Shown: positions 51,185 to 60,285, numbered from the stretch's first letter. The stretch is 64,000 nucleotides of DNA from Tersicoccus phoenicis (GCF_001968835.1 NZ_MRDE01000016.1:124001-188000), one strand, 5' to 3'. Notes: generated by a model from the letters alone, not told the origin. Made by a program: numbers and translations.

Positions 51185-51771
51185 CCTTCCTCCCCCGCAG
51201 TCAGCGCCCGTTCGATGCGCAGGGCGGCACGGTCCCCGAAGGCGTCGGCGCGCAGACGCAGTGCCCGGCGCGAGACGAGGCCGCGGGCGACCGCTTCTGT
51301 CACAATGTCGTCGACGACCTCCTGCCGCTCATACGCCGAAGCATCGAGCAGCGTGCGAAGCGGCGTGGTCACGCGGTAACCTTCCCGCTCTTCGACGTCG
51401 TCAGTCGCCAGAGTTCCCGTGAAGGTACGGACCGCCGGCGTGCTGGCCCGGAAACCGGGCGGAACGGTCATGGTCACTGTGCCCGGGTCGAGGACACCGA
51501 GGTCGTGGACAGCCAGCGCGCTGGCGTGGGAGATGACGCCGCGGTGCCGACTCCAGAGCGTCCACAGCACGAGAGCGTCGTCGACGGACGCGGGCCAGTC
51601 CCGCAGGCGAAAGATGCCACGCTCGATTCGAAGCCAGTTGCCGCTGTCGACGTGATACTTCTGCGCCTGGTAGCTGAATCCCGCCTTGACCGCCTGAGCG
51701 GCGGAGAAGTATCCCGCTTGCCGATAACCCAGGGCCTGCAGCGCCTGGAGGGAGTCTCGTCGCTGCGCCAC
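51181..51771 (-). CDS. AbiEi-family antitoxin/transcriptional regulator
   Basis: Antitoxin of 196 residues that in the family represses the operon and neutralises AbiEii. An N-terminal winged helix-turn-helix (residues 8-60: LGYRQAGYFSAAQAVKAGFSYQ; GNWLRIERGIFRL) is followed by the AbiEi C-terminal domain (RHRGVISHASALAVHDLGVL near 74; TPLRTLLDAS near 135). The start is GTG 51771. It overlaps the toxin start by four bases. An AT-rich promoter patch lies just upstream. Confidence 0.87.
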   Translation of the reverse strand: MAQRRDSLQALQALGYRQAGYFSAAQAVKAGFSYQAQKYHVDSGNWLRIERGIFRLRDWPASVDDALVLWTLWSRHRGVISHASALAVHDLGVLDPGTVTMTVPPGFRASTPAVRTFTGTLATDDVEEREGYRVTTPLRTLLDASAYERQEVVDDIVTEAVARGLVSRRALRLRADAFGDRAALRIERALTAGEEG

Positions 51772-51785
51772 ATCATCAGCTTAGA

Positions 51786-51825
51786 CCTAGATCCTAAAAC
51801 TTTACTTTAGTTTGAGGGGCATCGG
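51786..51825 (-). promoter_or_regulatory. AT-rich promoter/operator of the AbiE operon
   Basis: Markedly AT-rich for this genome. On the plus strand CTAAA and TTTAG flank ACTTTAC near 51794-51810, an inverted repeat of the kind AbiEi antitoxins bind. Minus-strand TAGGAT could be the -10 box. The base composition suggests the pair was acquired. Confidence 0.5.
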
Positions 51826-51893
51826 TTGAGTCATCCTCAAACAGCTACCCGCGTTGCGGTCGTGCTGGAGAAGGAGCATACCGATGACCTCCG

Positions 51894-53573
51894 TCACGAC
51901 AGGCCGAGGATCGTCCCGTCGTCGGCGAGATCGATGTGGGCGGCGGCCGGCGCGGCGGGCAGCCCGGGCATCGTCATCATGTCCCCGCACACGACGACGA
52001 CGAAGCCGGCCCCGGCGGAGAGCCGCACCTCTCGCACGTGCAACTCGTGGCCGGACGGCGCGCCGACCGCGGTCGGGTCGGTGGAGAACGAGTACTGAGT
52101 CTTCGCCACGCACACCGGCAGGCTCCCGTACCCGTCGCGTTCGATCCGCTGCAGCCGGCGTCGCGCCCGCGCGTCCCAGGTGACCAGCGACGCCCCGTAG
52201 AGCCGGGTGGCGATGGCCTCGACCTTCGCCGTCAGGGAGAGGTCGTCGTCGTAGGTGTAGGAGAAGGTGAACGGCGACGGTTCGTCCAGCGCCTGCAGCA
52301 CCCCGGTCGCGAGCTCGCGGGCCCCCGCGCCGCCGTCGGCGAAGTGGGTGGCGGGGAACGCGCGGACACCCTCGGCGGCCACCAGGTCGACGACGGCGCC
52401 GATCTCGGCGTCGGTGTCGGTGGGGAACCGGTTCACCGCGACCACGCACGGGATGCCGTACACGCCGCGCACATTGGCCAGGTGGCGGCGCAGGTTGACC
52501 ATCCCGGCCTCGACGGCGGCCACGTCCTCGGTGCCGAGGTCAGCCAGCGCCACCCCGCCGTGATACTTCAGGGCCCGTACCGTGGCGACGACGACGGCGA
52601 CGTCGGGCCGCAGCCCCGACTTGCGGCACTTGATGTCGACGAACTTCTCCGCGCCGAGATCCGCACCGAAGCCGGCCTCGGTGACCACATAGTCCGCCAG
52701 CCGCAGGCCGGCACGGGTCGCCGCGACGGAACTGCAGCCGTGGGCGATGTTGGCGAAGGGACCACCGTGCACGAAAGCGGGCGCCCCCTCGAGGGTCTGC
52801 ACCAGGTTCGGGGAGAGCGCGTCGCGCAGCAGCGCGGCCATCGCGCCGTCGGCCTGCAGGTCGCGCGCCGTCACCGGGCCACCCGACCGGTTGTAGCCGA
52901 CGACGATGTCACCGATCCGGCGTTTCAGGTCGGCCCACGATTCGGTCAGGCAGAAGATCGCCATCAGCTCGGAGGCGACGACGATGTCGAAACCGTCCTC
53001 GCGCGTGAAGCCGTTGGCGTGGCCGCCGAGACCGACCACCACCTCGCGCAGGGCACGGTCGTTGACGTCGAGCACGCGCCGCCAGGTGATGGTGCGGATG
53101 TCCAGATCCAGGGCATTGCCGTGGTGGACGTGATTGTCGATCAGCGCGGCGAGCAGGTTGTTGGCGGCGGCGATCGCCGCGAAATCGCCGGTGAAGTGCA
53201 AGTTGATGTCGGTCATCGGCACCACCTGGCTGTACCCGCCGCCGGCCGCACCACCCTTCATGCCGAACACCGGGCCCATCGACGGCTCGCGCAGGCAGGC
53301 GACCGTGCGGTGCCCGAGCCCGTGCAGCGCGTCGGTCAGGCCGACGGTGGTCGTCGTCTTGCCCTCCCCCGGCGGGGTGGGCGAGAGCGCGGTGACCAGG
53401 ATCAGCTTGCCGAGCGGCCGGTCGGCGAGCGTGGCCAGATAGCCAAGGTCGACCTTGGCCTTGTGCCGCCCGTAGGGGACGAGATGCTCCTCCTCGATGC
53501 CGAGCGTCTCGGCCGCGACCTCGCGGATGGGCCGCAGGTCGGCGGCGTTGGCGATCTCGATGTCCGACAGCAT
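51894..53573 (-). CDS. fhs: Formate-tetrahydrofolate ligase
   Basis: ATP-dependent formation of 10-formyltetrahydrofolate from formate, 559 residues as usual. The phosphate-binding loop is [16 protein letters not shown] near residue 64. Family signatures are [27 protein letters not shown] (near 103) and [33 protein letters not shown] (near 282). The protein ends [22 protein letters not shown], also diagnostic. The start is ATG 53573. It stands alone between the AbiE pair and the hydrolase. Confidence 0.96.
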   Translation of the reverse strand: MLSDIEIANAADLRPIREVAAETLGIEEEHLVPYGRHKAKVDLGYLATLADRPLGKLILVTALSPTPPGEGKTTTTVGLTDALHGLGHRTVACLREPSMGPVFGMKGGAAGGGYSQVVPMTDINLHFTGDFAAIAAANNLLAALIDNHVHHGNALDLDIRTITWRRVLDVNDRALREVVVGLGGHANGFTREDGFDIVVASELMAIFCLTESWADLKRRIGDIVVGYNRSGGPVTARDLQADGAMAALLRDALSPNLVQTLEGAPAFVHGGPFANIAHGCSSVAATRAGLRLADYVVTEAGFGADLGAEKFVDIKCRKSGLRPDVAVVVATVRALKYHGGVALADLGTEDVAAVEAGMVNLRRHLANVRGVYGIPCVVAVNRFPTDTDAEIGAVVDLVAAEGVRAFPATHFADGGAGARELATGVLQALDEPSPFTFSYTYDDDLSLTAKVEAIATRLYGASLVTWDARARRRLQRIERDGYGSLPVCVAKTQYSFSTDPTAVGAPSGHELHVREVRLSAGAGFVVVVCGDMMTMPGLPAAPAAAHIDLADDGTILGLS

Positions 53574-53714
53574 CGTCGTGACCTCCCGTGATGTGGTCCG
53601 CTGGTGTGGTCCCGTTCACACCGTAGCGGAGGCGCCGAGGACACGGCCGGGCACCGCGGGTGGACGGCGCGTCAGGAAGCGGGTGGCCGGGGGTAGCAAG
53701 CGGGCGGCCGGGTG

Positions 53715-55421
53715 TCAGTGGGCGAGGGGTCGGCCGGGCGGCGCGCCGCGGGAAGGCGGCAGGTCCCGGCCGGGCGGCGCATCACTGCCGGGCGGCGCGC
53801 CGCGGGAAGGCGGCCGGTCCCGGCCGGGCGGCGCATCACTGCCGGGCGGCGCGCCGCGGGAAGGCGGCAGGTCGCGTCCCTCGTAGACCCACACGGTCTG
53901 CCGGTTCACGCCCCGGGTGAGCCCGCGCAGGGACTCGCGTTGGTCGCGCAGGCTTCCCTCCGTCGAGCGGTCGGCCGCCGCCGCCATCCGCTGGTAGGTG
54001 GAGAGCCGGTGGGCGGCCGCGACGGTCTGTTGCGGTCCCACGGCCCCGGTGGGCGTCGCGCCGGTGACGGTGACCCGGTTCCGGGCATCGGGGTTGGCCC
54101 GGCCGTCGAGGGCGGGCACGACGTCGTCCCGATGCTCCAGGCTCAGCACCGCGGTGCTCGCCGGCACGGTGAAGCCGGCGATCGGGGCACCGGCGGTCAG
54201 CACCTGCCGCACGTCGTACCGGCGGCGGAACGCCGGGTCGGCGGCCAGGGCCGTCGCGTGGATGCCGCCCTGGCTGTGCCCGGCGAGGATCACCCGGGCG
54301 CCGCGCGGTGCACCGGCGGCGGCCAGGGCGGCGGTGACCAGGGCACCGACCTGGGTGGGCCGGACCGTGCTGCCGGCGTCGTCCATCGCCGTCATCGCCT
54401 CGGCATTGCCCTCGAGGTCGAACAGGCCGGGCCCGTCCGTGAGAGCCCACCCGGTGGTGCCGGGGATGTCGACCTCCCAGACCGGGTTCGTGCCGCCGTC
54501 GAACCGGCGCACGGTCACGGTGCTGCGCGGAACCCCGTCCGACCCGGCCCGGGACTGTTCCGTGGCGGTCCGCAGGTCCGCGATGAGCGAGGTCAGCGAG
54601 GCGGGGGTCGCCGGCTCGGTGGTGGGAGCGCCGACCGCGGCGACGGTCAGGGTGCCGGGGGTGATGACGCCGCCGCGCCGGCCGGCGGCGACGGCGGCCA
54701 GGGTGATCCATCCGAGGGCCCCGGTGCCGTCGCCGGATTCGCGCAGCAGCACGTCGAGGGCCGGCAGCACCAGCGGCGGATCGGTGGGGTCGATCAGCCG
54801 GGGCAGGGTCGCCAGCTCGTCCTGTACCGCATCCCGGTACCCGACGGTCTGTGAGCGGACGGCGAGCGCCGCCAGCCAGCCTGCCAGGCCGGTGCCGACC
54901 AGCCCGGCGGTGACGCCGACCAGCGGGCCGGCAACCGGCAAGGTGGCGGCAGCACCCCCGACGAGGCGCAGGCCGGTGAGCTCGAGGCGCTGCCGGGCCG
55001 CGACCGCCGCGAGTGCCATCAGTTCGCTCTGCTGGTAGGTCGCCCGGGCGGTGCGGACGCCGGCGGCCAGGTCGAGCAGTCGGGTCCCGAGCGTTCCCGT
55101 CGCCAGTTGCGCGGAGCCGCCGGCGAGCCGGGCGGCCGTCGCGGCCACCTGGGCGACGGCCGGCAGCTGCCAGAGGTCGGTGGTGACGGCGGCCAGTGCC
55201 GCGCTCAACCGGCACAGGTCCTGCGCGATGAGCTGGACGCGAGCAGCCGCCTGGTCGAGTTCCTCGAGGCTGTAGGCGATCCCGTTCACGCCGCCGCGCA
55301 CGGTCAGCGTGCCGCTGGAGGTACCCGCCGCGGGTGGAAGGGCCGGGACGAACGTGGCCGCACCGCTGCGGTCACCGCCAGCGGGACCCAAGACCCCGAC
55401 GGGGTCCCACGAGTAGCTCAT
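53715..55421 (-). CDS. Alpha/beta-hydrolase-like protein with helical N-terminus and repeat tail
   Basis: A 568-residue protein. Residues 45-200 are Ala-rich helices (LEELDQAAARVQLIAQDLCRLSAALAA) of the type seen in WXG-linked proteins, followed by a hydrophobic stretch (LPVAGPLVGVTAGLVGTGLAGWLAALAV). The hydrolase core from about 300 has the nucleophile elbow LAGHSQGGIHATALA near residue 380 and a probable His in HRLSTYQRMA near 470. The last 60 residues are an 18-residue Pro/Arg/Gly repeat. ATG 55421 begins MSYSWDP; it is 22 bases after the small upstream gene, so the two are an operon. A type VII secretion link is possible but no secretion genes are visible. Confidence 0.7.
   Translation of the reverse strand: MSYSWDPVGVLGPAGGDRSGAATFVPALPPAAGTSSGTLTVRGGVNGIAYSLEELDQAAARVQLIAQDLCRLSAALAAVTTDLWQLPAVAQVAATAARLAGGSAQLATGTLGTRLLDLAAGVRTARATYQQSELMALAAVAARQRLELTGLRLVGGAAATLPVAGPLVGVTAGLVGTGLAGWLAALAVRSQTVGYRDAVQDELATLPRLIDPTDPPLVLPALDVLLRESGDGTGALGWITLAAVAAGRRGGVITPGTLTVAAVGAPTTEPATPASLTSLIADLRTATEQSRAGSDGVPRSTVTVRRFDGGTNPVWEVDIPGTTGWALTDGPGLFDLEGNAEAMTAMDDAGSTVRPTQVGALVTAALAAAGAPRGARVILAGHSQGGIHATALAADPAFRRRYDVRQVLTAGAPIAGFTVPASTAVLSLEHRDDVVPALDGRANPDARNRVTVTGATPTGAVGPQQTVAAAHRLSTYQRMAAAADRSTEGSLRDQRESLRGLTRGVNRQTVWVYEGRDLPPSRGAPPGSDAPPGRDRPPSRGAPPGSDAPPGRDLPPSRGAPPGRPLAH
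53734..53871. repeat. 54-bp tandem repeat in the hydrolase C-terminal tail
   Basis: Copies start at 53734, 53788 and 53842; the third is partial. The unit encodes 18 residues of the type GRDLPPSRGAPPGSDAPP. One copy reads R for L. Near identity of copies shows recent expansion. Confidence 0.9.
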
Positions 55422-55443
55422 CGACCACCCCGCTGCCGGGCCG

Positions 55444-55845
55444 TCACGGCCAGGCCCCGGGGGTTGCGTACGCCCGCAGAACCGCGTCGACCACGCGCGT
55501 CTGGGCATCGACGAGGTCGCCCGTCCGGCCGTACCGCAGGTCCTCGGCCAGCCGGACCAGGTGGACGCCGAACCCTTGGGTCTCGGTCTCCGCGTTCGCC
55601 AGTGCGCCGGCCAGGGAGAGCAGCGCGTCGCGGTATCCCTGCGCCGCCGTGGACTGCCACGCCGTGCAGCCTGCTCGGGCCAGCTCGACCCGCTGGTCGG
55701 CCACGTCCGTGAGAAGGTACCGCACCCGGTCGACCAGGTCCTCGACCAGTGCGGCGGCCATCAGCCGCTCGCCGCTCGGACCGGCCGCCGGCCCGTCGCC
55801 CGGTCCCATCGCCGGCCCGGCCGACCCACCGGTCACGCCGCTCAT
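55444..55845 (-). CDS. WXG100-like small helical protein
   Basis: A 133-residue protein from ATG 55845. A Gly/Pro-rich start is followed by long helices: LVEDLVDRVRYLLTDVADQRVELARAG, then CTAWQSTAAQGYRDALLSLAGALANAE. The W-Q-S-x-A-A-x-x-Y motif between helices resembles the WXG turn of type VII substrates. A C-terminal helix ends RAYATPGAWP. It directly precedes the hydrolase gene, as WXG-type partners do for their effectors. Secretion is not shown. Confidence 0.6.
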   Translation of the reverse strand: MSGVTGGSAGPAMGPGDGPAAGPSGERLMAAALVEDLVDRVRYLLTDVADQRVELARAGCTAWQSTAAQGYRDALLSLAGALANAETETQGFGVHLVRLAEDLRYGRTGDLVDAQTRVVDAVLRAYATPGAWP

Positions 55846-56040
55846 CCTGTCCGCCCCTCCTGCCCGCCCCTGCGGGCCCCTCCCGTCCGCCCCTCCGGGC
55901 ACCGTGCCCGGTGGCGCCCGGTGCCGACGCTAGACCGGCCCGGGGACGTTGAAAGCGTGCGCACCGACAGCGGTGGACAACGGCCGGGGACGCGCGTCGC
56001 TGTGGAGGGAGAAGGTCCTGCCTCAGCACGGGTGGCGGTA

Positions 56041-56129
56041 GCGGCCCGCGTCAGCGGGCATGATGTCAGGAGCGGCAGCGGCCCGCGTCAGCGGGCATGA
56101 TGTCAGGAGCGGCAGCGGCCCGCGTCAGC
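56041..56129. repeat. 37-bp direct repeats in the 55,846-56,177 gap
   Basis: Copies begin at 56041, 56078 and 56115; the first two are identical and the third is cut after about 15 bases. Each contains CCCGC-GTCA-GCGGG, a small hairpin. No gene is seen in this 332-base gap; the remainder shows nothing else. Confidence 0.85.
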
Positions 56130-56177
56130 AGGCGTCACTGCAGCAGCACCTGCACGCGCGCCCGGCGAAGAGGCCGG

Positions 56178-57056
56178 CTACGGGCTCGGTGAGACCTCGG
56201 CCGCCCGGGTGGCCTGCCAGCTGGCCAGCAGTCGCAACCGTTCCGCAGAGTCCGACCCGGGCTCGGCCGTGTAGATCAACAGCATCCGGCCGGCCTCGGC
56301 GGTGAGGGCGAGCTCCTCGTACGTGAGCGTGAGCTCCCCGACCACCGGATGCCGGAAGCGCTTGAGCCCGGAACCGTGCGTCCGCACGTCGTGGGCACCC
56401 CACAGCCGGCGGAACGTCTCACTGCGGGTGGAGAGCTCCCCGACCAGGTCCTGGAGTTCTTTGTCGTGCGGGTCGCGGCCGGCCTCGGCACGCATGATGC
56501 CGACGCACATCTGGGCGAACAACTCCCAGTCCGGATAGAAGTCGTGCGAGGCGGGGTCCAGGAACTGGAACCGCGCCAGGTTCGGTGTCCGCCCGCCGTC
56601 GCCGATCACCGGCGAATAGAACGCCCGGCCGAGCGCGTTGGTGGCCAGCAGGTTCTGGCGGGGGTCGCGGACGAACGCGACACCGTCGGTGATGGCGTCC
56701 AGCGCCCACTGCAGTCCGGTGCGCGCGGCAGGCGGCGGAGCGGCGCGGCGCCGTGGGCGCCCGGAGGTGGGGATGCCGTCCGCCGCGCGGGCCAGGTCGA
56801 ACAGGTGGGCACGCTCGGTGTCGTCCAGACGCAGGGCCCCGGCGACGGCGTCGAGCACGGACGCGGAGGCACCCGCGATCGCCCCGCGCTCCAGCTTGGC
56901 GTAGTACTCGACGCTGACACCGGCGAGCATTGCGACCTCCGTCCGGCGCAGTCCCGGTACCCGCCGGTTGCCGCCCGGCAGCAGTCCGGCGTCCTCGGGC
57001 GAGAGCTTCGCCCGGCGCGACATGAGGAACTCCCGTACCTCGGCCCGATGATCCAT
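56178..57056 (-). CDS. Helix-turn-helix regulator with MmyB-like ligand domain
   Basis: Transcription regulator of 292 residues. An XRE-type helix-turn-helix is at residues 25-80 (GLRRTEVAMLAGVSVEYYAKLERG). The MmyB-like PAS-type ligand domain follows (LQWALDAITDGVAFVRDPRQNLLATNALGRAFYSPV near 120; HPVVGELTLTYEELAL near 247). ATG 57056 gives the standard N-terminus DHRAEVREFLMSRRAKLSPEDAGL. It is divergent from the alcohol dehydrogenase, a pairing common in actinomycetes, and probably controls it through the inverted repeat at 57095-57120. Confidence 0.9.
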   Translation of the reverse strand: MDHRAEVREFLMSRRAKLSPEDAGLLPGGNRRVPGLRRTEVAMLAGVSVEYYAKLERGAIAGASASVLDAVAGALRLDDTERAHLFDLARAADGIPTSGRPRRRAAPPPAARTGLQWALDAITDGVAFVRDPRQNLLATNALGRAFYSPVIGDGGRTPNLARFQFLDPASHDFYPDWELFAQMCVGIMRAEAGRDPHDKELQDLVGELSTRSETFRRLWGAHDVRTHGSGLKRFRHPVVGELTLTYEELALTAEAGRMLLIYTAEPGSDSAERLRLLASWQATRAAEVSPSP

Positions 57057-57094
57057 GCGCTCCAGCGTAGAGACACGCCGCACACCGTGGGGTG

Positions 57095-57120
57095 CTCTGG
57101 CGGTACACCTCTCACCAGAG
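57095..57120. promoter_or_regulatory. Inverted repeat in the regulator/dehydrogenase divergent region
   Basis: CTCTGG and CCAGAG arms separated by 14 bases, 39 bases upstream of the regulator start and 66 upstream of the dehydrogenase start. A likely operator by position. Confidence 0.45.
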
Positions 57121-57185
57121 AGTCCTCACCGACCGCAGGACGCGGTTGGATAGGAAGGAACACACACGACCGAAGGAGAAACCCC

Positions 57186-58205
57186 ATGCGCGGAGTCATC
57201 ATGCACGGTCCCGGCGACGTCCGGGTCGAGGAACGCGAGCACCCCGTCATCGTCGAGCCGACGGACGCCATCATCAAGCTGGCCGCCAGCTGCATCTGCG
57301 GGTCGGACCTGTGGCCCTACCGGGGTGCGGACGAGGTCGACGGCGCCCCGATGGGCCACGAGTACGTCGGCGTCGTGACGGAGATCGGTGACGCCGTCAC
57401 CACCGTCAAGCCCGGCGACTTCGTCGTCGGCTCGTTCATGGCCTCGGACAACACCTGCGAGATCTGCCGGGCCGGGTACCAGTCCCGCTGCGTGCACGTG
57501 GTCCCGATGGGCCGCGTGGGCACCCAGGCCGAGTACGCCCGGATCCCCCTGGCCGACGGCACGCTCGTCGCGACGCCCGGGCAGCCGGACGAGGACCTGA
57601 TTCCCTCCCTGCTCGCCGCCTCCGACGTGCTCGGCACGGGCTGGTTCGCGGCGGTCGCCGCGGAGGCCGGGCCGGGCAGGACCGTCGCGGTGGTCGGCGA
57701 CGGCGCCGTCGGGCTGCTCGGGATCCTGGCCGCGAAGCAGTTGGGCGCGGAGCGGATCATCGCCATGAGCCGGCACGCCGACCGGCAGGAGCTGGCGCGG
57801 CGGTTCGGTGCCACCGACATCGTCGACGAGCGGGGCGACGCCGGCGTCGAACGGGTCAAGGAGCTGACGGACGGGCTCGGTGCGCACTCGGTGATCGAGG
57901 CGGTCGGCACTCAGGAGTCCATGATGCAGGCGATCCGCTCGACCCGGCACGGCGGGCACGTCGGCTTCGTTGGCGTGTCCCACGACGTCGAGCTGCCCGG
58001 CGGGGAACTGTTCGGCTCGATGGTGCACCTGCACGGCGGTCCGGCGCCGGTGCGGCGGTTCCTGCCCGAGCTGATCCAGCTGATCTGGGACCGGAAGATC
58101 GACCCGGGCGTGGTGTTCGACCTGACGCTGCCCCTGGCGGAGGCGGCCGAGGGTTACCGCGCGATGGACGAGCGCCGCGCCACCAAGGTGCTGCTCACGG
58201 TCTGA
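57186..58205 (+). CDS. Zinc-type alcohol dehydrogenase (MDR family)
   Basis: NAD(P)-dependent medium-chain dehydrogenase, 339 residues. The catalytic-zinc Cys is in SCICGSDLWPYRG near residue 38 and the GHE motif in PMGHEYVGVV near residue 58. A partial structural-zinc lobe reads DNTCEICRAGYQSRC (residues 87-101), one Cys short of the usual four. The nucleotide motif is VVGDGAVGLLGILAAKQLGA near residue 168. ATG 57186 follows AAGGAGAAA. It ends in a strong terminator. Substrate is unknown. Confidence 0.93.
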   Translation: MRGVIMHGPGDVRVEEREHPVIVEPTDAIIKLAASCICGSDLWPYRGADEVDGAPMGHEYVGVVTEIGDAVTTVKPGDFVVGSFMASDNTCEICRAGYQSRCVHVVPMGRVGTQAEYARIPLADGTLVATPGQPDEDLIPSLLAASDVLGTGWFAAVAAEAGPGRTVAVVGDGAVGLLGILAAKQLGAERIIAMSRHADRQELARRFGATDIVDERGDAGVERVKELTDGLGAHSVIEAVGTQESMMQAIRSTRHGGHVGFVGVSHDVELPGGELFGSMVHLHGGPAPVRRFLPELIQLIWDRKIDPGVVFDLTLPLAEAAEGYRAMDERRATKVLLTV

Positions 58206-58254
58206 GCCTCTCCGTCGGAGCCTCTCCGTCGGAGTCTCGACGAACCGCCTCACC

Positions 58255-58301
58255 GACACGACGAAGGCCCCCGGCATCGCGCCGGGGGCCTTCGTCGTGT
58301 C
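58255..58301. terminator. Terminator hairpin, 21-bp perfect stem
   Basis: Arms 58255-58275 and 58281-58301 are exact reverse complements with a 5-base loop ATCGC. It lies between the convergent alcohol dehydrogenase and CstR-like genes and would serve both. Confidence 0.9.
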
Positions 58302-58348
58302 CGCGCTCAGGCCCGGGGACTCAGGCCAGGGGACTCAGGCCCGGGGAC

Positions 58349-58606
58349 TCAGGCCAGGGACAGGAACAGCCGCTCCAGGTCCTTCGTGTCCGGGGCTCCG
58401 TCCGGGTTGCTCAGGCACTGCTGCAGACCGGAGGCGATGATCGCGAAGCCGGCCCGGTCCAGGGCCTTGGACACCGCGGAGAGCTGGGTGACGACGTCCT
58501 TGCAGTCCCGGCCCTCCTCGATCATCCGCACGACACCGGCAAGCTGCCCCTGTGCGCGCTTGAGCCGATTGATCGTGGGCGTGAGGTCGGTGGTGTCCAG
58601 CTGCAC
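58349..58606 (-). CDS. CsoR/CstR-family repressor, probably persulfide-sensing
   Basis: A DUF156 four-helix repressor of 85 residues. Cys35 (EEGRDCKDVV) and Cys64 (SGLQQCLSNP) are present. The His that completes the copper site in CsoR, four residues before the second Cys, is Gly60. That points to the two-Cys persulfide sensor CstR. It is divergent from a rhodanese-TauE-persulfide dioxygenase operon, exactly the CstR target set. GTG 58606 follows GGAGGAA. Two GC-centred palindromes in the intergenic region are the likely operators. Confidence 0.9.
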   Translation of the reverse strand: MQLDTTDLTPTINRLKRAQGQLAGVVRMIEEGRDCKDVVTQLSAVSKALDRAGFAIIASGLQQCLSNPDGAPDTKDLERLFLSLA

Positions 58607-58641
58607 GGGTTCCTCCAGAGATTGTCGAGTCGGCTCACATC

Positions 58642-58680
58642 GTATACCCCAGGGGGTTACTTGCATACCCACAGGGGTAT
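58642..58680. promoter_or_regulatory. Twin CsoR/CstR-type operators
   Basis: GTATACCCCAGGGGGTTAC (58642-58660) and ATACCCACAGGGGTAT (58665-58680) match the ATACCCC-GGGGTAT form bound by CsoR-family repressors. They sit 45-80 bases before the rhodanese start and 36-74 bases before the repressor start. Confidence 0.85.
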
Positions 58681-58724
58681 CTGCCATGCTGGGGAGACAC
58701 CCACCGATCCATCGAGAGGACCGT

Positions 58725-59312
58725 ATGCCTTCCCCCACCGTCACCACCGTCGCCCCCCAGGTCCTGCGGGAGTGGATGGATCAGCACGAGGACCTCGTCG
58801 TCATCGACGTCAGATCCGCCGCCGAGTTCGAGAGCCTGCACATCCGCGGGTCCTACAACGTTCCCCTGCCGCTGTTGACCGAGCATGCCGCGGATCTCGC
58901 CTCCCGGCTGGGTGAGCGGGTCGTGCTGGTGTGCCAGTCCGGCGTCCGAGCCGAACAGGCGCGCCAGAAGCTCGCGACGGCGGGCGTTGACACCGCCGCT
59001 GTCCTCGACGGCGGCGCTCCCGGCTTCGCCTCGGCCGGCGGCGACGTCGTGCGCGGCCGGTCGACCTGGGGAATGGAGCGGCAGGTCCGGATGGCCGCCG
59101 GCTCGCTCGTGCTGGCCGGACTGGCGGGGGGCCGATTCGTCTCCCCGAAGCTGCGCACGGTTGCCGGGGCCATCGGCGCCGGCCTCGCGTTCTCCGCCGC
59201 CTCCAACACCTGTGCCATGGCCCGTGCCCTCGGTGTCCTGCCGTGGAACCGCAGCGCCGACGAGCCGACGGCCGCCACCGCGATCAACCGGATCCCCCGG
59301 TCCGCGGCCTGA
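58725..59312 (+). CDS. Rhodanese with C-terminal DUF2892 membrane domain
   Basis: Sulfurtransferase of 195 residues. The rhodanese domain (residues 8-110) has VIDVRSAAEFESLHIRGSYNVP and the persulfide-carrying Cys in VLVCQSGVRAEQA near residue 69. Two short hydrophobic segments follow (MAAGSLVLAGLAGGRF; TVAGAIGAGLAFSAAS), matching DUF2892. It would accept sulfane sulfur near the membrane and pass it on within the cst-type pathway. ATG 58725 has GAGAGGA upstream. Confidence 0.88.
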   Translation: MPSPTVTTVAPQVLREWMDQHEDLVVIDVRSAAEFESLHIRGSYNVPLPLLTEHAADLASRLGERVVLVCQSGVRAEQARQKLATAGVDTAAVLDGGAPGFASAGGDVVRGRSTWGMERQVRMAAGSLVLAGLAGGRFVSPKLRTVAGAIGAGLAFSAASNTCAMARALGVLPWNRSADEPTAATAINRIPRSAA

Positions 59313-59379
59313 ACCGAACCGTGCCTGAACCACATCGCGCCTGAACCCGAGCTGAGCCGATCGAGGAGACACCACCACG

Positions 59380-60240
59380 ATGTTGACGCTCACCCTGATC
59401 CTCGCCGCGTTGATCGGTCTGCTGCTCGGACTGCTCGGCGGTGGTGGATCGATCCTGACCATCCCGGTGCTCACCTGGGTGGCGGGGTTCTCCCCCGCCG
59501 AGGCGATCACCGCCTCCCTGGTGGTGGTCGGGACGACGTCGGCGGTCAGCACGGTAGCACACGCGCGGGCAGGCCGGGTGGCGTGGCGCGCCGGGCTGCT
59601 GGTCGGGGCCACCGGCGTCGTCGGCGCGTTCGGTGGCGGGTTGCTGGCCCGGTTGATCCCGGGCTCCGTGCTGATGCTGCTGTTCGCGGTCCTGATGCTG
59701 GTGGCTGCGGCCGCCATGATCCGTGGTCGCCGTTCCGAAGCGGACACCGCGGCCGGCGGCTCGAGGTCTCCCGCCTGGCTGCTCGCCGGCATCGGCCTCG
59801 GCGTCGGCGTGCTCACCGGGCTGATCGGTGCCGGCGGCGGATTCCTCATCGTGCCCGCCCTGGCTCTGTTCGCCGGCCTCGCCATGCCGCAGGCGGTGGG
59901 CACCTCGCTGCTCGTCATCACCGTCAACTCCGCCGCGGGGTTGGCCGGTCACCTGACGTCCAGCACCAGCCTCGACTGGCCGCTGGTCGCGGCGGTCACC
60001 GTCGTCGCGATCGTCGGCTCCCTCGCGGGGGCACGGCTGGTCGCCCACATCCCGGCGGCCGCGCTGCGCCGGTGGTTCGGCGTCTTCGTCCTGGTGATGG
60101 GCGTGCTGGTCCTGGCCCAGAACCTGCCCGGCACTGCCGGCCCGCTCGTCGTCGGTCTCGCGGCCGTGCTCGCTCTCGGCGCCGTCGTGTGCTGGTTCGC
60201 GGTGCCGCGCTGCCCCGTCCGCCGCACGCTCACCACCTGA
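59380..60240 (+). CDS. TauE/SafE-family sulfite exporter
   Basis: Membrane protein of 286 residues with about eight segments. The family repeats LGLLGGGGSILTIPVLTWVAGFSPAEAITASLVVVG near residue 15 and GLIGAGGGFLIVPALALFAGLAMPQAVGTSLLVI near residue 147 are clear. In this operon it probably exports sulfite or thiosulfate made by the downstream persulfide dioxygenase. The gap to the rhodanese gene is 67 bases. Confidence 0.92.
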   Translation: MLTLTLILAALIGLLLGLLGGGGSILTIPVLTWVAGFSPAEAITASLVVVGTTSAVSTVAHARAGRVAWRAGLLVGATGVVGAFGGGLLARLIPGSVLMLLFAVLMLVAAAAMIRGRRSEADTAAGGSRSPAWLLAGIGLGVGVLTGLIGAGGGFLIVPALALFAGLAMPQAVGTSLLVITVNSAAGLAGHLTSSTSLDWPLVAAVTVVAIVGSLAGARLVAHIPAAALRRWFGVFVLVMGVLVLAQNLPGTAGPLVVGLAAVLALGAVVCWFAVPRCPVRRTLTT

Positions 60241-60285
60241 TCCACACCCACCCGATCCACAAGGAAACAAACAAGGAGGAATCCC

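Noticed and set aside
50249-51893. Wider phage-defence island
   Set aside because: Only the AbiE pair is found; flanking genes (holin-like protein, formate-tetrahydrofolate ligase) are housekeeping.
56041-56129. Possible CRISPR array
   Set aside because: The 37-bp units are directly adjacent with no spacers, only two and a half copies, and no cas genes are nearby.
58349-58606. Copper-responsive CsoR
   Set aside because: The His copper ligand is replaced by Gly and the divergent operon is for persulfides, not copper export.
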